Assembly: GCA_945859605.1 (NCBI GenBank) | Contig: OX243816.1 | Span: 40,056,863 to 40,120,862, forward strand | Reading direction: 5' to 3' | Source of the DNA: Lumbricus rubellus | Lineage: Eukaryota > Annelida > Clitellata > Crassiclitellata > Lumbricidae | Length of the DNA: 64,000 bases | The notes under the pieces: generated by a model | What the model saw: only the letters and a program-made list of their open reading frames with translations | The model's database searches: none | What the model was told of the DNA's origin: nothing | Translations under genes and position numbers: made by a program | Shown here: positions 21,663-43,000 of the stretch, piece by piece | How positions within the stretch are numbered: the stretch's first letter is position 1 | Layout of the letters: each line of letters opens with the position of its first letter

Positions 21663-22061
21663 TATAGCCTAAGTGTTGATTTGATGGTTCGCGATTACAG
21701 TGACTCACCAATAAACGGCGGTGGATAATTGCACAAAAGAAGTCATGTGTGACTATCAAGCGATTGAGATTACGATCAGTCCACTTGCGTTTTAATTGAG
21801 ACGAAACTTCGAGTAGCGTACTAGTTGCTCACATAAAATTTAATAGTGAATAATACGATATATTGTCCACCTTCGACGATAAACATCGTCGAAATTACGG
21901 TTAATGTTGTAGACCGAAAATGTCCACCATAAATCGCGTCAAGCTACATGCGGGAAACTGACAATAGGTTTGGTTTGCTTTGTTGGTCTATTTTCGCTCG
22001 ACAGCAATGAACAGAATATGATATTATGCACAGTAATTATTGTACATGGTGTATATAAATC
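21663..22061. other. Upstream region of cGLR copy 2
   Basis: No gene. 21680-21860 matches the upstream of copy 4 (39300-39550): shared stretches include GTGACTCACCA, ATCAAGCG.TTGA, TTGAGACGAAA and AGTGAATAATACGATA. This supports common descent of the type B genes. Confidence 0.6.
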
Positions 22062-22066
22062 CAATG

Positions 22067-22110
<44 letters not shown>
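22062..22110. repeat. (TA)n microsatellite upstream of cGLR copy 2
   Basis: An almost pure AT dinucleotide run about 115 bp before the start codon. Confidence 0.9.
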
Positions 22111-22829
22111 TGTCAGTCTGCAGTCGCTGGAAAAATACATGCAAAAAAATTGATTGCAGCACTAGTCTTGTGGAAAACACTCATATAGCCTATACGTAGC
22201 CTACATCGCACAAAATAGACAAAATGCAGCGAACATCGGACAAAATATTGTCTGACATTCTGAACGAAACAACGGAATGGGATCCGAAGACAGACTCTCT
22301 GACTCTGCGGTTCTTATACGCGTCAAAGGGCTTCAGGGTGTGTGAGCCAATCAGTGATATTGAGGTACCGGTTGACAAATTTCGCGCAGGAAGTACAGCT
22401 GAACTGCGGATAAAGACATTATTGAGCTGCGTTGGCGATGTAGACATCATGTATCACCGATTTGATAGGATCGCACTGCCACCGCAGCCTGATTATCTAC
22501 CATCAGATAGATTGGAGGGCATGAATACATTACTCGATCTGCACAGCATTGTGCCACTGTATGACTATCCTGGATATGTTCACCTGCAAGTCGACGGTTT
22601 CCTTGCATGGAACAAAGATACGAAAAAATACGATGTTATCAGACCGAGAGAGAAAAACGTTATCTTGACAAACTCACGTAAGTTGAAGACTTGAAGTCAA
22701 TATAATAAATAATCAGTAACTAAGAGGCTAGACTAAGCTTATGATTATTCCGCCTACAAACGAAACTCAAATTTACTGGTGCGGCCAAGAAGACCCAGTT
22801 TTTGTTTTTTGGTTGAATGAACTAGGGTC

Positions 22830-23115
22830 AGCCTCAAAACATCGCTGGGTATATACTATGGGCCTATATAACCATTTATAAAGAGTTTCTCTCAGCAAAA
22901 TCCACTCCGAAGCGCTCCCGGTGCGATCGACTCCGACAGAAAAGGCAGGCTTTAAGACGAGATGAGCAAAGATTACCAAACACGATGACGGAATGACCTG
23001 ATGGAGAAGTTCATTCCATGGAAAGGTAGGCTACCTATGCAGACACGTATCTGAATTGAGTCATGGCGGTCTTGCAGCATGATGCGGGGAACCAGAAGGT
23101 CGAGCTATGGGCTCG
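22830..23115 (-). mobile_element. LINE 3'-end fragment in intron 1 of copy 2
   Basis: Reverse-oriented sequence with CCGAAGCGCTCCCGGTGCGATCGAC and GACAGAAAAGGCAGG-type motifs, which also occur at 40600-40880 in intron 1 of copy 4. The insertion therefore predates the block duplication. Confidence 0.6.
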
Positions 23116-23419
23116 CGTGCATTCCATTCCTCTCACCCAAGAAATGGAATCAGCCTCCGCTCTCTCTTCGAAGCTCAATTTAACTTCCTTCATTCAAAAA
23201 GCGCCTTAAAACTCACTATATACGGTACTTCTTTTTGGCTTTTAAGCACATGTATCTCTGACTGCATCTTCCTCTGGCGGCTAACTATCCGCGCCTCAGA
23301 TTCACATTTCGGTGTGACAATGGTGGCGTTATAAATTTATTTTATAATAATAATGCCGATCAGATCATCTATAAGAGAACGTAGTGAAACAGCAGAGAGG
23401 ACGAAGCATGAGACTACAA

Positions 23420-23645
23420 ATTGCTATATAGCCTACTATTCCAGCTGCACCAGCTTTATCAAGTATCTCGTTCTTTGACCCCCTATTATTATACTAATGT
23501 TGTGATTATAATCCAGGTCCTTGTGCACGGTCTCTCGCCTCGAGTGTTGTGTAGCCGGATCGCCCTGTATGATGGCTTCCCGGCGGTCCAAATTGGGTGT
23601 CTTGGCCAAGTTCAGAGCGCAGCAACGCGTTTCAATGCCATATCC
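23420..23645 (+). mobile_element. LINE reverse-transcriptase fragment in intron 1 of copy 2
   Basis: The fragment reads CACCAGCTT..ATCTCGTTCTTTGACCCCCTA, then a degraded counterpart of the RIDYCNSVLxGLP segment (CTGTATGATGGCTTCCCG). The same fragment lies at 42340-42545 in copy 4. Confidence 0.6.
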
Positions 23646-26508
23646 TTCAATTTGACCAAGTCTCGGAAAATACATGCGAATCAATGTCTCTGATTTGTTT
23701 CAGTTTTTAGGAGCAACGGAACATCACATGAGCCACGTGTATACATTCACAAAAGACGCATTCAAGCCATGATCAATGGTCGATATTCCTTCACAGACAT
23801 CGCGTGTGATGTTGTGAAATGCGTTCGATGTCCGTGTTGGCCTGGTGATGCCCAAGACTTCATCGATCGGTTGAAACCAAGCGGATGGCCATCAGTCAGT
23901 TTGATTCAAGAGGTAAGAGAGATCGGGTGCCATATTGTTTCGGTTGCTCATCCTGACTGCAGACCTGACACCGAACAGTGGCGATTTTCATTTTCCAGGG
24001 CAGAGGCTGTCTTAGTTCGCAGTTGGACTAAAGTTCAACAAATTGCCTATCACCTGATGCGATACTTCATAAAGAACACTCTAGGTGCGAAAAACGAGAT
24101 TGTGTCAATTTATCACCTGAAAACAATCATGCTGTGGAAATGTGAACAACAAGGTAACACGTTCTGGAAGGAATCGCAAGTCATTGGAATAGTCAGTCGT
24201 CTGATATCTTGTCTTGTGCATTGTGTGCAACATTTGAATTGCCAAAGACTTCAGCATTATTTCCTTGCAAGATGCAATCTGTTTGACAATCGAAAAGTTA
24301 GAAACAGCCGGACACAATGCGAGCAGCTGACGCTTAAGCTAATTCCGTTTACAGCGGTTGAGAATCTGGTCGACTGGTTTCTAGAGAACTATTTAGTGTC
24401 TGCTTATGAGAAAATTCCACAGAGCAATATAACTATACACATGGAAGACCTTAGAGATATAACTCACTTAATTGGAAGTGCGATCAGGCGCGATGAAAGA
24501 ACACAAAGATTAGAAGAACTTCGCATGAAATATCTTGAGCTATACAAGCACAGCGAAGTTCAAAGACGTAAACATGACTTTGACTTTTGTGTTCATATCT
24601 TCATGATGGAAATTTTGCAAAAAGGTTTAACGCACAGTCCAGACATGTTTCAGATGTACCTACATGTGTATGAATTTCCACAAATTGATGTCATACTGGC
24701 TAGATTTTTCCGGGGTTTTTGGTATCTACTTCTGGCTCAACAGCTTCCAAAATTGGACTCGGTGTATATATGTTCTCAACTCATCAGCATAACTCTGGAC
24801 TTAGTCAGAGTTCCGAATGCCACTGCCTACGCTGGTCTTTTTGGTGGTTTTCAAGACGACAGTTCCGAGTGTTACTTCCATAGAGCCATATTTTTACTTC
24901 GAATCCAAAAGACCGACACGGCCAAAGCAAGACTACTGCTAGCATTATCGAAAGCATGTTTGGTGAAGTCTTTAGAAAGTCATGGCGAACTGTCCATGGT
25001 TTACGAAGCAACCACTGCTTATCTGGCTACAATGCTTTATAGTGAAAGGCAATTTCAACAAACTCTGGACTTTTGCACCTCCATTTCTTCAAAGATAGCA
25101 AAACATCAGATCAGCGACTGTTGTAGGGTTGAATTGCAACTTCTACCTGAGAGTGACGACATTTCCACCGCTTCGGGATTCTCAAATCTTTATGAGTACA
25201 TAATGAGAAATATCTCACTACAAACGTACGATTCACACTCGACTTCAAACGACCTGACGCCAATATTGCTGGTCTATTTTGTAAGCGCTAAAGCTTGTAT
25301 GAGATGCCTGAATAATGCAACTTATTTGCAAATTCTGCGTCTAGTGCGGCTCTATTATAGTTTCCTGATAAAGAGTTTACCAAAAGCATTGTTGTCTACG
25401 TGCGATTTCTGCCTCTACGGTTTCATGCTGAGCGACGTAAGGAAGTTGAAACTGTGTTCATCGGTTTCTGGAAGTCATTCTTGGCGTGATTCTAATCCTG
25501 CAACACGAACAATCGTCTATTCTCGACATGAAGTGATTGAAGCCAGAGACATCATCTCATGCGACAGGTCGTTTTTATATAGGCCTAATACGACAGCAGC
25601 TGCCAGACACCGTCCTTTGTTTGAAAACTTGATCAATCGAAAACATTTGATCGACATGTACATTGTACATCGATTTGAGTCTGTCGCAGCTAACCGATGA
25701 ATATCGTGCGATGAATCATTACAGACGGGGAGAATACGATTCAGCGTTGAGGATCTGCCGCGAAAATATATATGCACAAAGAGATTTGGGTGTCATGTGT
25801 TCGGGACCTTTCAATCTGCTCATAGACGATGATCTTTCGAAGATTGTAGATCGAAAATCTCCCTCAGCCATCATCGATGTGTCTTATGGATTTTTTCTTC
25901 TTTATTTGAAGTTACGTTGTTTGTTGAGACTCGAAGGACCAGCAAGCGAGATTGCGCGTGATGTTATCAAATTGACCTTAAACCAAAAATACATAGTAAG
26001 AATGAATGGAGAGGATCGCATTGAGGTTGATATTGCACGCATCATTCACCAAAGGATTCGAACACTTCGTGCTGACTTAATCATACATGGAGAGGAACGC
26101 GTCAGCGTTAAAGAAGGAGGGTCCTATACAACTTACTTTGTAAGTATTTGATAGCCATAATAATTATGTTAAATTTTGGTTTTGGTACTCGAGGACAACG
26201 TCTGTGAGAAAGCATAATAAATAGGTACATGTAGGCCCTAAATGCTCGATTGCGAGCGACGTTTAGAAGGAATAGGCTATACGCAAATTAAGATTGAATT
26301 TAACCATTTGGTCGTTATCATCAACGTTTTATTGTCATATAATGCTATCGAATTATCACTAATTATGCCACATAGTGTTTTTGTAGCGTTTTGTGAAAAG
26401 TTTATTTATTAAAACTGTTTTTTACAGATTGATCCTCAAAGTCCTGATCTGATTGGTACGACAAAGATGGCTGCTGCTATGCATTTCTCTTATATGGAAT
26501 CTGGTTAA

Positions 26509-27308
26509 CCTCTAGCACATTGATACGAATACGACATGTCTGAAGTTCTTTTCATTGCATTTTCGGCTAATAACTATTACCTTGAAAAATATTTGACCTT
26601 AAGTTTGCTGCAAACAGAATAACAGCTTTACAAGGATCATAATTATCCACCCAACTGTGACTGTAGGGCTACATAATTTTCAGTAAGACTTAAATAGAAA
26701 CAGATTCTAATAGTAGTCCGCAGGAATCTCTGTTGATTGAAATGTAGTTATACAAACGTATAGGCTACTTTAGCGCACTGCATATTGTGCAGGCTACTTG
26801 CGTACAAATGCTTACATATAATTATAAGCTTATGTACAATAATATTGTACATGCCTACATACGAGTATGCATACAATATACAATACCGGTACATGCACAA
26901 GTGCATGGTCTCATACATTTAGGTATGTCTGCAGGCTATGCGCTACACCTTCTATGAGCTTTATAACCCTAACTGGCTTAAGCACACACTCAGACATGAT
27001 ATAGAGTATAGACCTAAACTGTATGGCGAACTCACGAACACCTAAGTAAATACATGCAGACTTATAAAGCCAGTATGATTAAACGTTACAGAGCAGATTT
27101 GTGCAAATCAACTTTAGACACGGTTAGAATGATAATAGTCTCCAGATACAAGAATACAATGCTGATGTTGTACAATCAGTGATCAGGCCACAGTTGGAAT
27201 GCTACGTCAAGTAACCAAACCCTAACTACAAATTTTATCGCTTCGTGTAGCATGTCAGCAACATAGAATATAGGCCCTAGTAAACAATTTTCAAAACATA
27301 CTGAAGAC
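26509..27308. other. Spacer between copy 2 and copy 3; block junction
   Basis: 26509-26770 matches the 3' flank of copy 4 (45694-45955), for example ACAAGGATCAT and TTGATTGAAATGTAGTTA. From 26830 the sequence matches 10690-11100. The joint of the two duplicated blocks is therefore at about 26770-26830. No gene. Confidence 0.7.
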
Positions 27309-27684
27309 CAGGGCCGTAATAAATGGTAGGCTATACGCGGGTATGGGTATACGGCGTATAGGCTACCCACCTCCGAGGAAAAACGGCATTAAATAATTTT
27401 TTAACGCGCGCAAGGTCACACCGAAATGTGAATCTGCATCGTATAGGCCTACTCAGTACTCACCTCCCGAAAACCAGGGTGCACGTGGGTAAAAACTAAA
27501 AGCAGGGTACACGGGCACACACGAAGAAGCCAGGGTGAATCAGAATTTTCGGACGGAAAGTTGGTGACATTTTGTGAAGATTTCGGCCGGATGACTAAAA
27601 AAGGTCAGAAATTTCTGGCCCACAAAAGTTGATTTTTCTCCCGGTCAGCGTGTACTCACCTCAAAATATACCACTACAGCCCTG
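27309..27684. mobile_element. hAT-like MITE, copy 2, with empty paralogous site
   Basis: The ends CAGGGCCGTA / TACAGCCCTG are flanked by CTGAAGAC (27301-27308) and CTGATGAC (27685-27692). It is the same family as 19623-19990. The other block has ACTGAAGACAAAGGAGAGACACCC at ~11485-11510 without the insert, so it arrived after the duplication. Confidence 0.85.
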
Positions 27685-27819
27685 CTGATGACAAAAAGAG
27701 AGACACCCTTAAGGGACCAAGTGTTACCCATGTAGCTTATATAGACCTACATAGCGGAAGAGCGACCGGCTGCAATGTAAAATTATTAGGATTTGTGTAA
27801 GTTAACTGGTGCGCGGACT

Positions 27820-29472
27820 ATTGACCACCGGACGGTTGACCACTGCGGTCGTTTGATCCTCGACCGATTGATCATCGGACGATTGACCACCGGACGATTG
27901 ATCACGGTCTAGTGGTGACTTAAAATTATTAACTAATGATGAAAGAAAATGTAGTATTTACCGCTAGTCAAGATAAACATCGTCGGCTTCTTATAATTCT
28001 CATATATAGACCTGCATATATACAGGGTGAGCCAAAAAAAAGTAATCCCCTACCGTTTTCAGCCCATATCCTGGCCAAACATACGAATTTTTAAATGAAA
28101 CTTTACAGTCTTAAAGGCAATTCATGTTTACGTACAATGGTTCAAATTTCAACAAAATATTCCAAACAGAACAAAAGTTACATCACTTTAAGTGAGGCCA
28201 CCCACCGTTTTTTGACGCTTCAAAAACGCGACGCAACAAAAAGTAACAAAAAAACAATTCAATTATTCTGGCCAATATCTTTGTCAAAAGTAAGAATATT
28301 GAAATGAAATTTTACAGGCTTAAAGACAATTCATATCTACACATAATGACCAGATTTCAGCAAAATATTTCGAGCACAACAAACGTTATACCACTTTCAT
28401 TGAGGCCACCCCCCATTTTTTGACGTTTCAAAGACGGAACGCAGCAAAAAGTAGCAAAAACATGAAATTATTAAGTCTCATCTCAAACAATTTTTTATCA
28501 GATAGCCTCGATATTGCCAGATAATCATTAATATCACTATTTAAAAAAGAAACAGGGTACCAGCATAGCTGCCCGTCACTGAGAAGTCACTTAGAAAGAT
28601 GACAATAAAATTGGTAAATAAGGAATCTGTCAGAATAATCAACAGGCCCATCAAGAACTTTGCAAAGAGACTCGAAAGAAGTTTTGTCACTGGTGGTGGG
28701 CACATTGAACACAAGTTGTGAAGCACTACCAAGTTCATTTGACAACAGTTATTTGAGATGAGACTTAATAAAATCACGTTTTGTTACTTTTCGCTGCGTT
28801 ACGTCAATGAATCTCAAAAATCGGGGGGGTGGCCTCACTAAAAGTGGTATAACTTTTGTTGTGCTCGAAATATTTTAATAAAATCTGGTCATCATGTGTA
28901 AATATGAATTGTCCTTACGTCTGTAAAATTTCATAACTAAATTCTTACTTTTGGCCAAGATAATTGGGAAAAACCTAGTTTCTGTTGCGTTTGGTTTTTC
29001 AATCGTCAAAAAACGGTGGGTGGCCTCCCTACAAGTGGCATAACTTTTGTTCCGTTTGAAATATTTTGATGAAATTTGAACCATTGTACGTAAATATGAA
29101 TTGCCTTTAAGACTGTAAAGTTTCATTTAAAAATTAATATTTTTGGTCAAGATATGGGCTGAAAACCGTAGGGGATTACTTTTTTTTGGCTCACCCTGTA
29201 GACCTGCATTCATGTAGGCCTAGGCTACATGAAAAAGCATATCACAATTATTAAGTAGCCTACGCATTCCAAATAAACCTCCATTTGTTCTTCACCAAGG
29301 TCCAGCGTAGTCCATCAAATATATATTTTAGCATTTCACTTCGTATCATTATTCGATTAGGCTACATATTAAATAGAGTATGTGGTACATTGAGTCTGTG
29401 TCGTAAAGTTTTATATAAATCAAGCGATGATCAAACGTCCGCAGTGGTCAATCGTCCGGTGGTCAATCCCCC
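27820..29472. mobile_element. Older inverted-repeat element split by the mariner-like insertion
   Basis: The left arm (27823-27915) carries direct repeats of GGACGATTGACCACC; the right arm (29425-29468) is the inverted counterpart (GTGGTCAATCGTCCGGTGGTC). The mariner-like fold-back at 28023-29198 lies between them. Outer termini are not precisely defined. Confidence 0.5.
28023..29198. mobile_element. Mariner-like fold-back element with very long inverted repeats
   Basis: The termini CAGGGTGAGCCAAAAAAAAG / CTTTTTTTTGGCTCACCCTG sit between TA dinucleotides, as in the Tc1-mariner group. The arms stay alignable for more than 400 bp (CCCATATCNTGNCCAAA, ATGAAACTTTACAGTCTTAA, CCACCCNCCNTTTTTTGACG), leaving a ~240-bp centre. 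No transposase ORF. Confidence 0.8.
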
Positions 29473-29475
29473 TAG

Positions 29476-30239
29476 AATCCTTTGGGTTCCTGCATTTCAT
29501 CCGAATTGTTCGTCCAAATTTAGAGCTTAATTAAACTTTTCAAACAACACCATTAGCTATATAACGATCTGATCATTACGCCGATTAGAAATATTCGCGA
29601 GTTTGCCAAGTTTATGAGCGTTTGAGATGTAGCGCCGAAAGAGTGTTAGTTAACTACATGCAGGAACCCAAAGGAACCAGAAAACGAGGAATTTTATTGA
29701 GGAAACGAGTTAGTAGCCTAAGAAAACGGTTATCCTCACTTTGACTGTAATTGGATATTACACATGAAAGTAACCTTTAGTCCCAGTGACGCCATTTGTC
29801 TGTAGATAAGATTGATTTCAAAGATTGCACAACGCGTTTTAAACCTATATTGGGCAGCGGTAAATAAACACTCAGGCATTGATTGTGTCACCAGGCCTGT
29901 AGGCCTATTAACTGCATTTGAGCGTGTCTACGCTCAGTTCCGCTGTATTAATTAAGTTCAAAAGCCGAGTAGGCCTAACGCCAATGCAATTCAAATAAAT
30001 AAAAAATACAATGCCGTAAATTGTGTCCTTGTGCGGCAAATTGAACCTCGGGTTAGTTTGGTTGATTAGCAAGTAATGGTTCGGTAACAATGAACAGAAG
30101 ATGACGATAACATTGAATGCTGATTGGAATAGGCACATGCACGCCCTCCATTCGTCAGTTGTCAGTAGGCGACGAAAGACGTGAAGAGACATTTTCAGCT
30201 CTGTAGTACACACTCGTACATACATGAGCTCATGACTAT
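29476..30239. other. Upstream region of cGLR copy 3, with a local inverted repeat
   Basis: CCTTTGGGTTCCTGCAT (from 29477) is repeated inverted as ATGCAGGAACCCAAAGG (~29658). 29655-30215 matches the upstream of copy 1 (13075-13612), including the empty GTAC site. No gene. Confidence 0.65.
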
Positions 30240-30480
30240 AACAACATTCATGCATTCAAACATGTACACATATATAGATGCTTGCATACATGTATGCATT
30301 CATACATACATACCTGCATTCATACATACATGCATGCATGCATACATACATACATAATATGCATGTGTGCATACATACATACTTACATACATACTTGCAT
30401 AAATAGTTAGTTGCATACATACGTACATAACATACGCATACATAATATATACAGACGTACATATACACATACCTAAATAA
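30240..30480. repeat. Imperfect (CATA)n tract upstream of cGLR copy 3
   Basis: Interrupted CATACATA/GCATGCATG repeats ending about 40 bp before the start codon at 30521. Reverse-strand ORFs of Tyr, Val, Cys and Met are artefacts of the repeat. Confidence 0.9.
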
Positions 30481-30520
30481 ATACATAACTGCGTTCGTTC
30501 GTACTTACGAAGTAAACAAA

Positions 30521-39109
<8,589 letters not shown>

Positions 39110-39756
39110 CATTGATTCTGGTTAACCTCTCGCACATCGATACGAACATGACATGTCTGAAGTTCGCCAGGCGAATTTGGTGAAGTTTTTGCAGATGCTC
39201 ACATCTGAAGAGTGCTCACCCTTGGGTGTTTTAGCATATATTAGACTTTATTAGTGCGCTTATCAGTTATTGTAGTCCTAAGCAAATATAAGCGTTGGTT
39301 TGATTAATATTTCAATATTACACTGACTCACCAGTGTCACCACTTAAACTCCAAATGCATGGATAATTACACGAAATAAGTCAACTCTGGTCCCAGTGAC
39401 GCAATCTTAGACAGTCGATGTTTGTTAATGTTTGCGATTGGACCATCAAGCGGTTGATTAGTGACTACGTTCAAACCGATGGCATTGAGACGAAAAGTTC
39501 AAGTAGCGACCTAGTTACCCAACTAGTGAATAATACGATAAATCCTGCCAGGGTGTACGCTTATGCGGAAAACTCACACAGGTTCATTGTGAGTTATTGG
39601 TCTGTTTTAGCTCTTTAGCAATGAACTGAATAATGATATAGGCCTATTATGTAAATATAAAGGAGTATCATAGGTACGTCTGATGATATTCATCCAGTCT
39701 TCAGTCGCTGAAAAAACACATGCAGAAAAATTGAAAGCACTTGTAGCATAAACCTA
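39110..39756. other. Spacer and upstream region of cGLR copy 4
   Basis: 39110-39160 matches the 3' flank of copy 2 exon 3 (GTTAACCTCT.GCACAT.GATACGAA). 39300-39560 matches the upstream of copy 2. No gene seen. Confidence 0.55.
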
Positions 39757-39994
39757 TACATACATACATCATACATACATACATACATACATACATACAT
39801 ACATACATACATACATACATACATACATACATACATACATACATACATACATACATACATACATACATACATACATACATACATACATACATACATACAT
39901 ACATACATACATACATACATACATACATACATACATACATACATACATACATACATACATACATACATACATACATACATACATACATACATAC
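39757..39994. repeat. (CATA)n microsatellite abutting cGLR copy 4
   Basis: Nearly 60 uninterrupted ACAT units ending 12 bp before the start codon at 40007. It must occupy the 5' leader or core promoter of this gene. Confidence 0.97.
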
Positions 39995-40006
39995 AAAGTA
40001 GACATA

Positions 40007-43000
40007 ATGCAGCGAACATCGGACAGCATATTGTCTGAGATTCTGAACGAAACAACCGAATACGATCCGAAGACAGACTCTCTGACTATGCAGTTCTTAT
40101 ACGCGACAACTGGCTTCAGGGTCTTTGAGCCTGTCAGTGATATTGAGGTACCGGTAAGCTTACCGGTTGACAAATTTCGCGCAGGAAGTACGGCCGAGCT
40201 GCGGATCAAGACACTACTGAGCTGCATTGGCGATATGGACGTCATGTATTACCGGCTTGATAGGATCGCACTGCCACCGCAGCCTCAGTATCTGCCATCA
40301 GACAGATTGGAAGGCATGAACACTTTACTCGATTTTCACACCATTGTGCCATTGCCTGACTATCCTGGATATGTACGTCTGCGCGTCGACGGTTTCCTGA
40401 CATGGAATAAATATACGAAGAGATACGATCTCCGACCGAGAGAAAGCAATGTCATTTTGTCAAATTCACGTAAGTCGTATTCAATATAATAGGCCTAAGC
40501 TATTTAGTTGTCGACCTCAACAGTGAACTCAAATTATGCCGATGATTCAACTGAGGCCCAGAATTTATTCAACAAGCCACTCTGTGCCTCAAAACCTCGT
40601 TTGCTTTGTATTGTAGGCCTATTGTAAATTACCTTCAGCTTCTGAATTTCAGCAAAAGCCATTCCGAAGCTCTCCCGGTGCGATCGACCACGACAGAAAA
40701 GGCAGGATTTAAGACTAGAGAAAGATGAGAAAAGTCTACATGAACATGGCAAAATGGCGGAGCGAATTGAAGGGAAAATCCATTTCCCGGATAGAAACTT
40801 ATGCAGGTAACGCAACTGGATAGAGTCAGGGCGGTTCTGATGCGGTGAACCAAAGAGTTCGTGTCGCTAAGAAGATCTAAGACTAAGAAGACGCTTTGAA
40901 GCAGCAGAGAGAGGTCGAAGTCACGAAGTAGACCTATAATCTGCTCGCATTATTTTGATGTTCTCGCAGTGCTTTTTGCAAGCGATTCAATAAAGTACAT
41001 TATGTACATACATGCTGACTTACTTACTGTGTAGCCTACATAGGCCTACACATGCAAAAGGACAAACTTTCAGAGATATAGTATACATGTATATTCATAT
41101 GTGTGTGCATGTAAACATTGTCTATGTATTATGTATAGGCCTACATATATACATGCTGAGAGAGACTTTGATTTGGGAAAACCTATGGGGTGAATACAAC
41201 CTCCCCTTGGTAACCCGAGGGTAAAATGACCATGGGGCCGTCCATAAAGTACGTCACGCTATTTTTGACCATTTTTGACCCCCCCCCCCCTACCCCTGTC
41301 ACAAACTGTCACACTTTCTCGGACCCCCCCCCCCTCTTAAAGTACGTCACACTTTCTCGGACCTCTCCCCCCCCCTAAAGTACGTCGCACTTTCGAATTT
41401 TTTGTAATTAACACCTTATTCAAATTGAATCTAAAACACACTTCACTATTAAACTGTAAAGTTTCCACTTAAAAGAACTATCACATTATTAAAATGACTT
41501 TAATAGTAGAATAGTTAATTGTCAACAGTACTGTTGTCACAGTTATTCATTGAAGCAGTAACTCAATGTAGATTGAATTTGAAAACAAAAATTGCAAAAA
41601 TTAGACTAGACAATTATATAATACACATCATTAAAATAATAAATGTGTGACGTCACACATTGCCTGACCCCTCCCCCTATCACAAACTGTCACACTTTCT
41701 TACACCCCCTCCCCCCTGGAGCGTGACGTACTTTATGGACGGCCCTTATGCAGACCTTAGAGCAGAGCGCCAGTACTACCAGTAGGCCTTTTTGACACCG
41801 CGGGCCGCAGAAGCAATCATTTTTGAAGCAGATCGGTCACAACAATAAGCTCAAAAATAGTGATTAAAATTAATTGAAAATATTAACGGTTATTAAAATT
41901 TAGCATTGTATAGGCCCTAATTATAATTTTGAATGTGACACAAATTGCGTCGTGGAAACAGAATTTTGCGCTGCGCTCACGTTGTCAGGTGACAAGCTAA
42001 TTGAACTAATTCTCTGTGCAAGTAGGCCTAAACCTGTGATTTTCTTTTTTCTTTTTCACAAATTTATTTTGCATAAAAATTAATGTCACTAGCATAGGCG
42101 GGCCACTTAAAGCCAGTCCGCGAGCCGCATGCGGACCGCGTGCCTCATGTTGGACAGCACTGCGTTAGAGGTTTGGATGTCTTCCAACCGACTACGCCTA
42201 AGCACTCGCCAACAACTTTCAAGCTTTATTTAGAGGCCTTAATTCGTAATATCCCGGGGTTACATCTGTCTCCTCTGTTAGAAACTTTGGAGTTTCCTTG
42301 AACCACAAGCTATCGTTCACGAAGCACATCAACCTGCTTTCTCGCGATTGATAGGCTACTATACCAACTGCACCAGCTTAGTTTAGCATCTCGTTCTTTG
42401 ACCCCCTACTGATACTGCCACTCTGTGGTCGGACTACTGTGGTCTGGATCTCTGGCGTTGAGTATTGTAGCGCCCTTTGTGATGGTCTCCCGACGGCCCG
42501 TATTGGGTGTATTTATGGGGCTATGAGCGCAGAAACGCGTTTCATTGGTAATACCCCAAATTTTGGCAAGTATAGGAGCATGTATACATGTACATGCGAG
42601 TCAATGTTGGTTGTTTTTCTATAGTTCTTCGGTGCAACGGAACATCTCATGGGCCAGCTCTTCGCTTTCGAAAAGGACGCATAAAAACCATGATAAACGG
42701 TCGATGCTTCTTGACAAACATCGTATGCGATTTTGTGATATGCATTCGATGTCCCTGTTGGCCTGGCGATGCCCAAGACTTCATCGATCGGTCGAAACCA
42801 AGCGGATGGCCATCAGTCAGTCTGCTTCAAGAGGTGAGAGAGATCGGGTGTGATGTCATTCCAGTTGCTCATCCAGAATACAAACCCATCGACACAGAAC
42901 AGTGGCGATTTTCCTTTTCAAGGGCTGAGGTTGTTTTAGTTCGCAGCTGGACTAAAGTTCAGCAAATCGTCTATCATCTGCTTCGTTACTTCATAAAAAA

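Larger units (their letters stand above)
22224..26508 (+). pseudogene. Mab-21/cGAS-like receptor gene, copy 2 (type B), frameshifted near the 3' end
   Basis: Exons: 22224-22677 (phase 1, donor GTAAGT), 23704-26139 (acceptor TTTCAG, donor GTAAGT), 26428-26508 (acceptor TTTACAG, stop TAA). Exon 1 has the nucleotidyltransferase signature AGSTAELRI...GDVDIM. Exon 2 begins with GTSH and the third Asp (CDVVKCVRCPCWP), then the Mab-21 C-lobe (DTEQWRFSFSRAEAVLVRSWTK, YHLKTIMLWKCE) and the helical C-terminal region. A 7-bp insertion at about 25661-25667 (a short tandem repeat of TACATTG type) throws the frame, which ends at 25700; the normal frame resumes and runs to 26139. The catalytic part is intact, so a protein of about 816 residues lacking the last ~170 could still be made. 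Intron 1 contains LINE fragments also found in copy 4. Confidence 0.85.

Noticed and set aside
39690..40245. Long reverse-strand ORFs of repeated MYVC
   Set aside because: Direct translation of the (CATA)n microsatellite; they run into antisense cGLR exon 1 and show no independent coding features.
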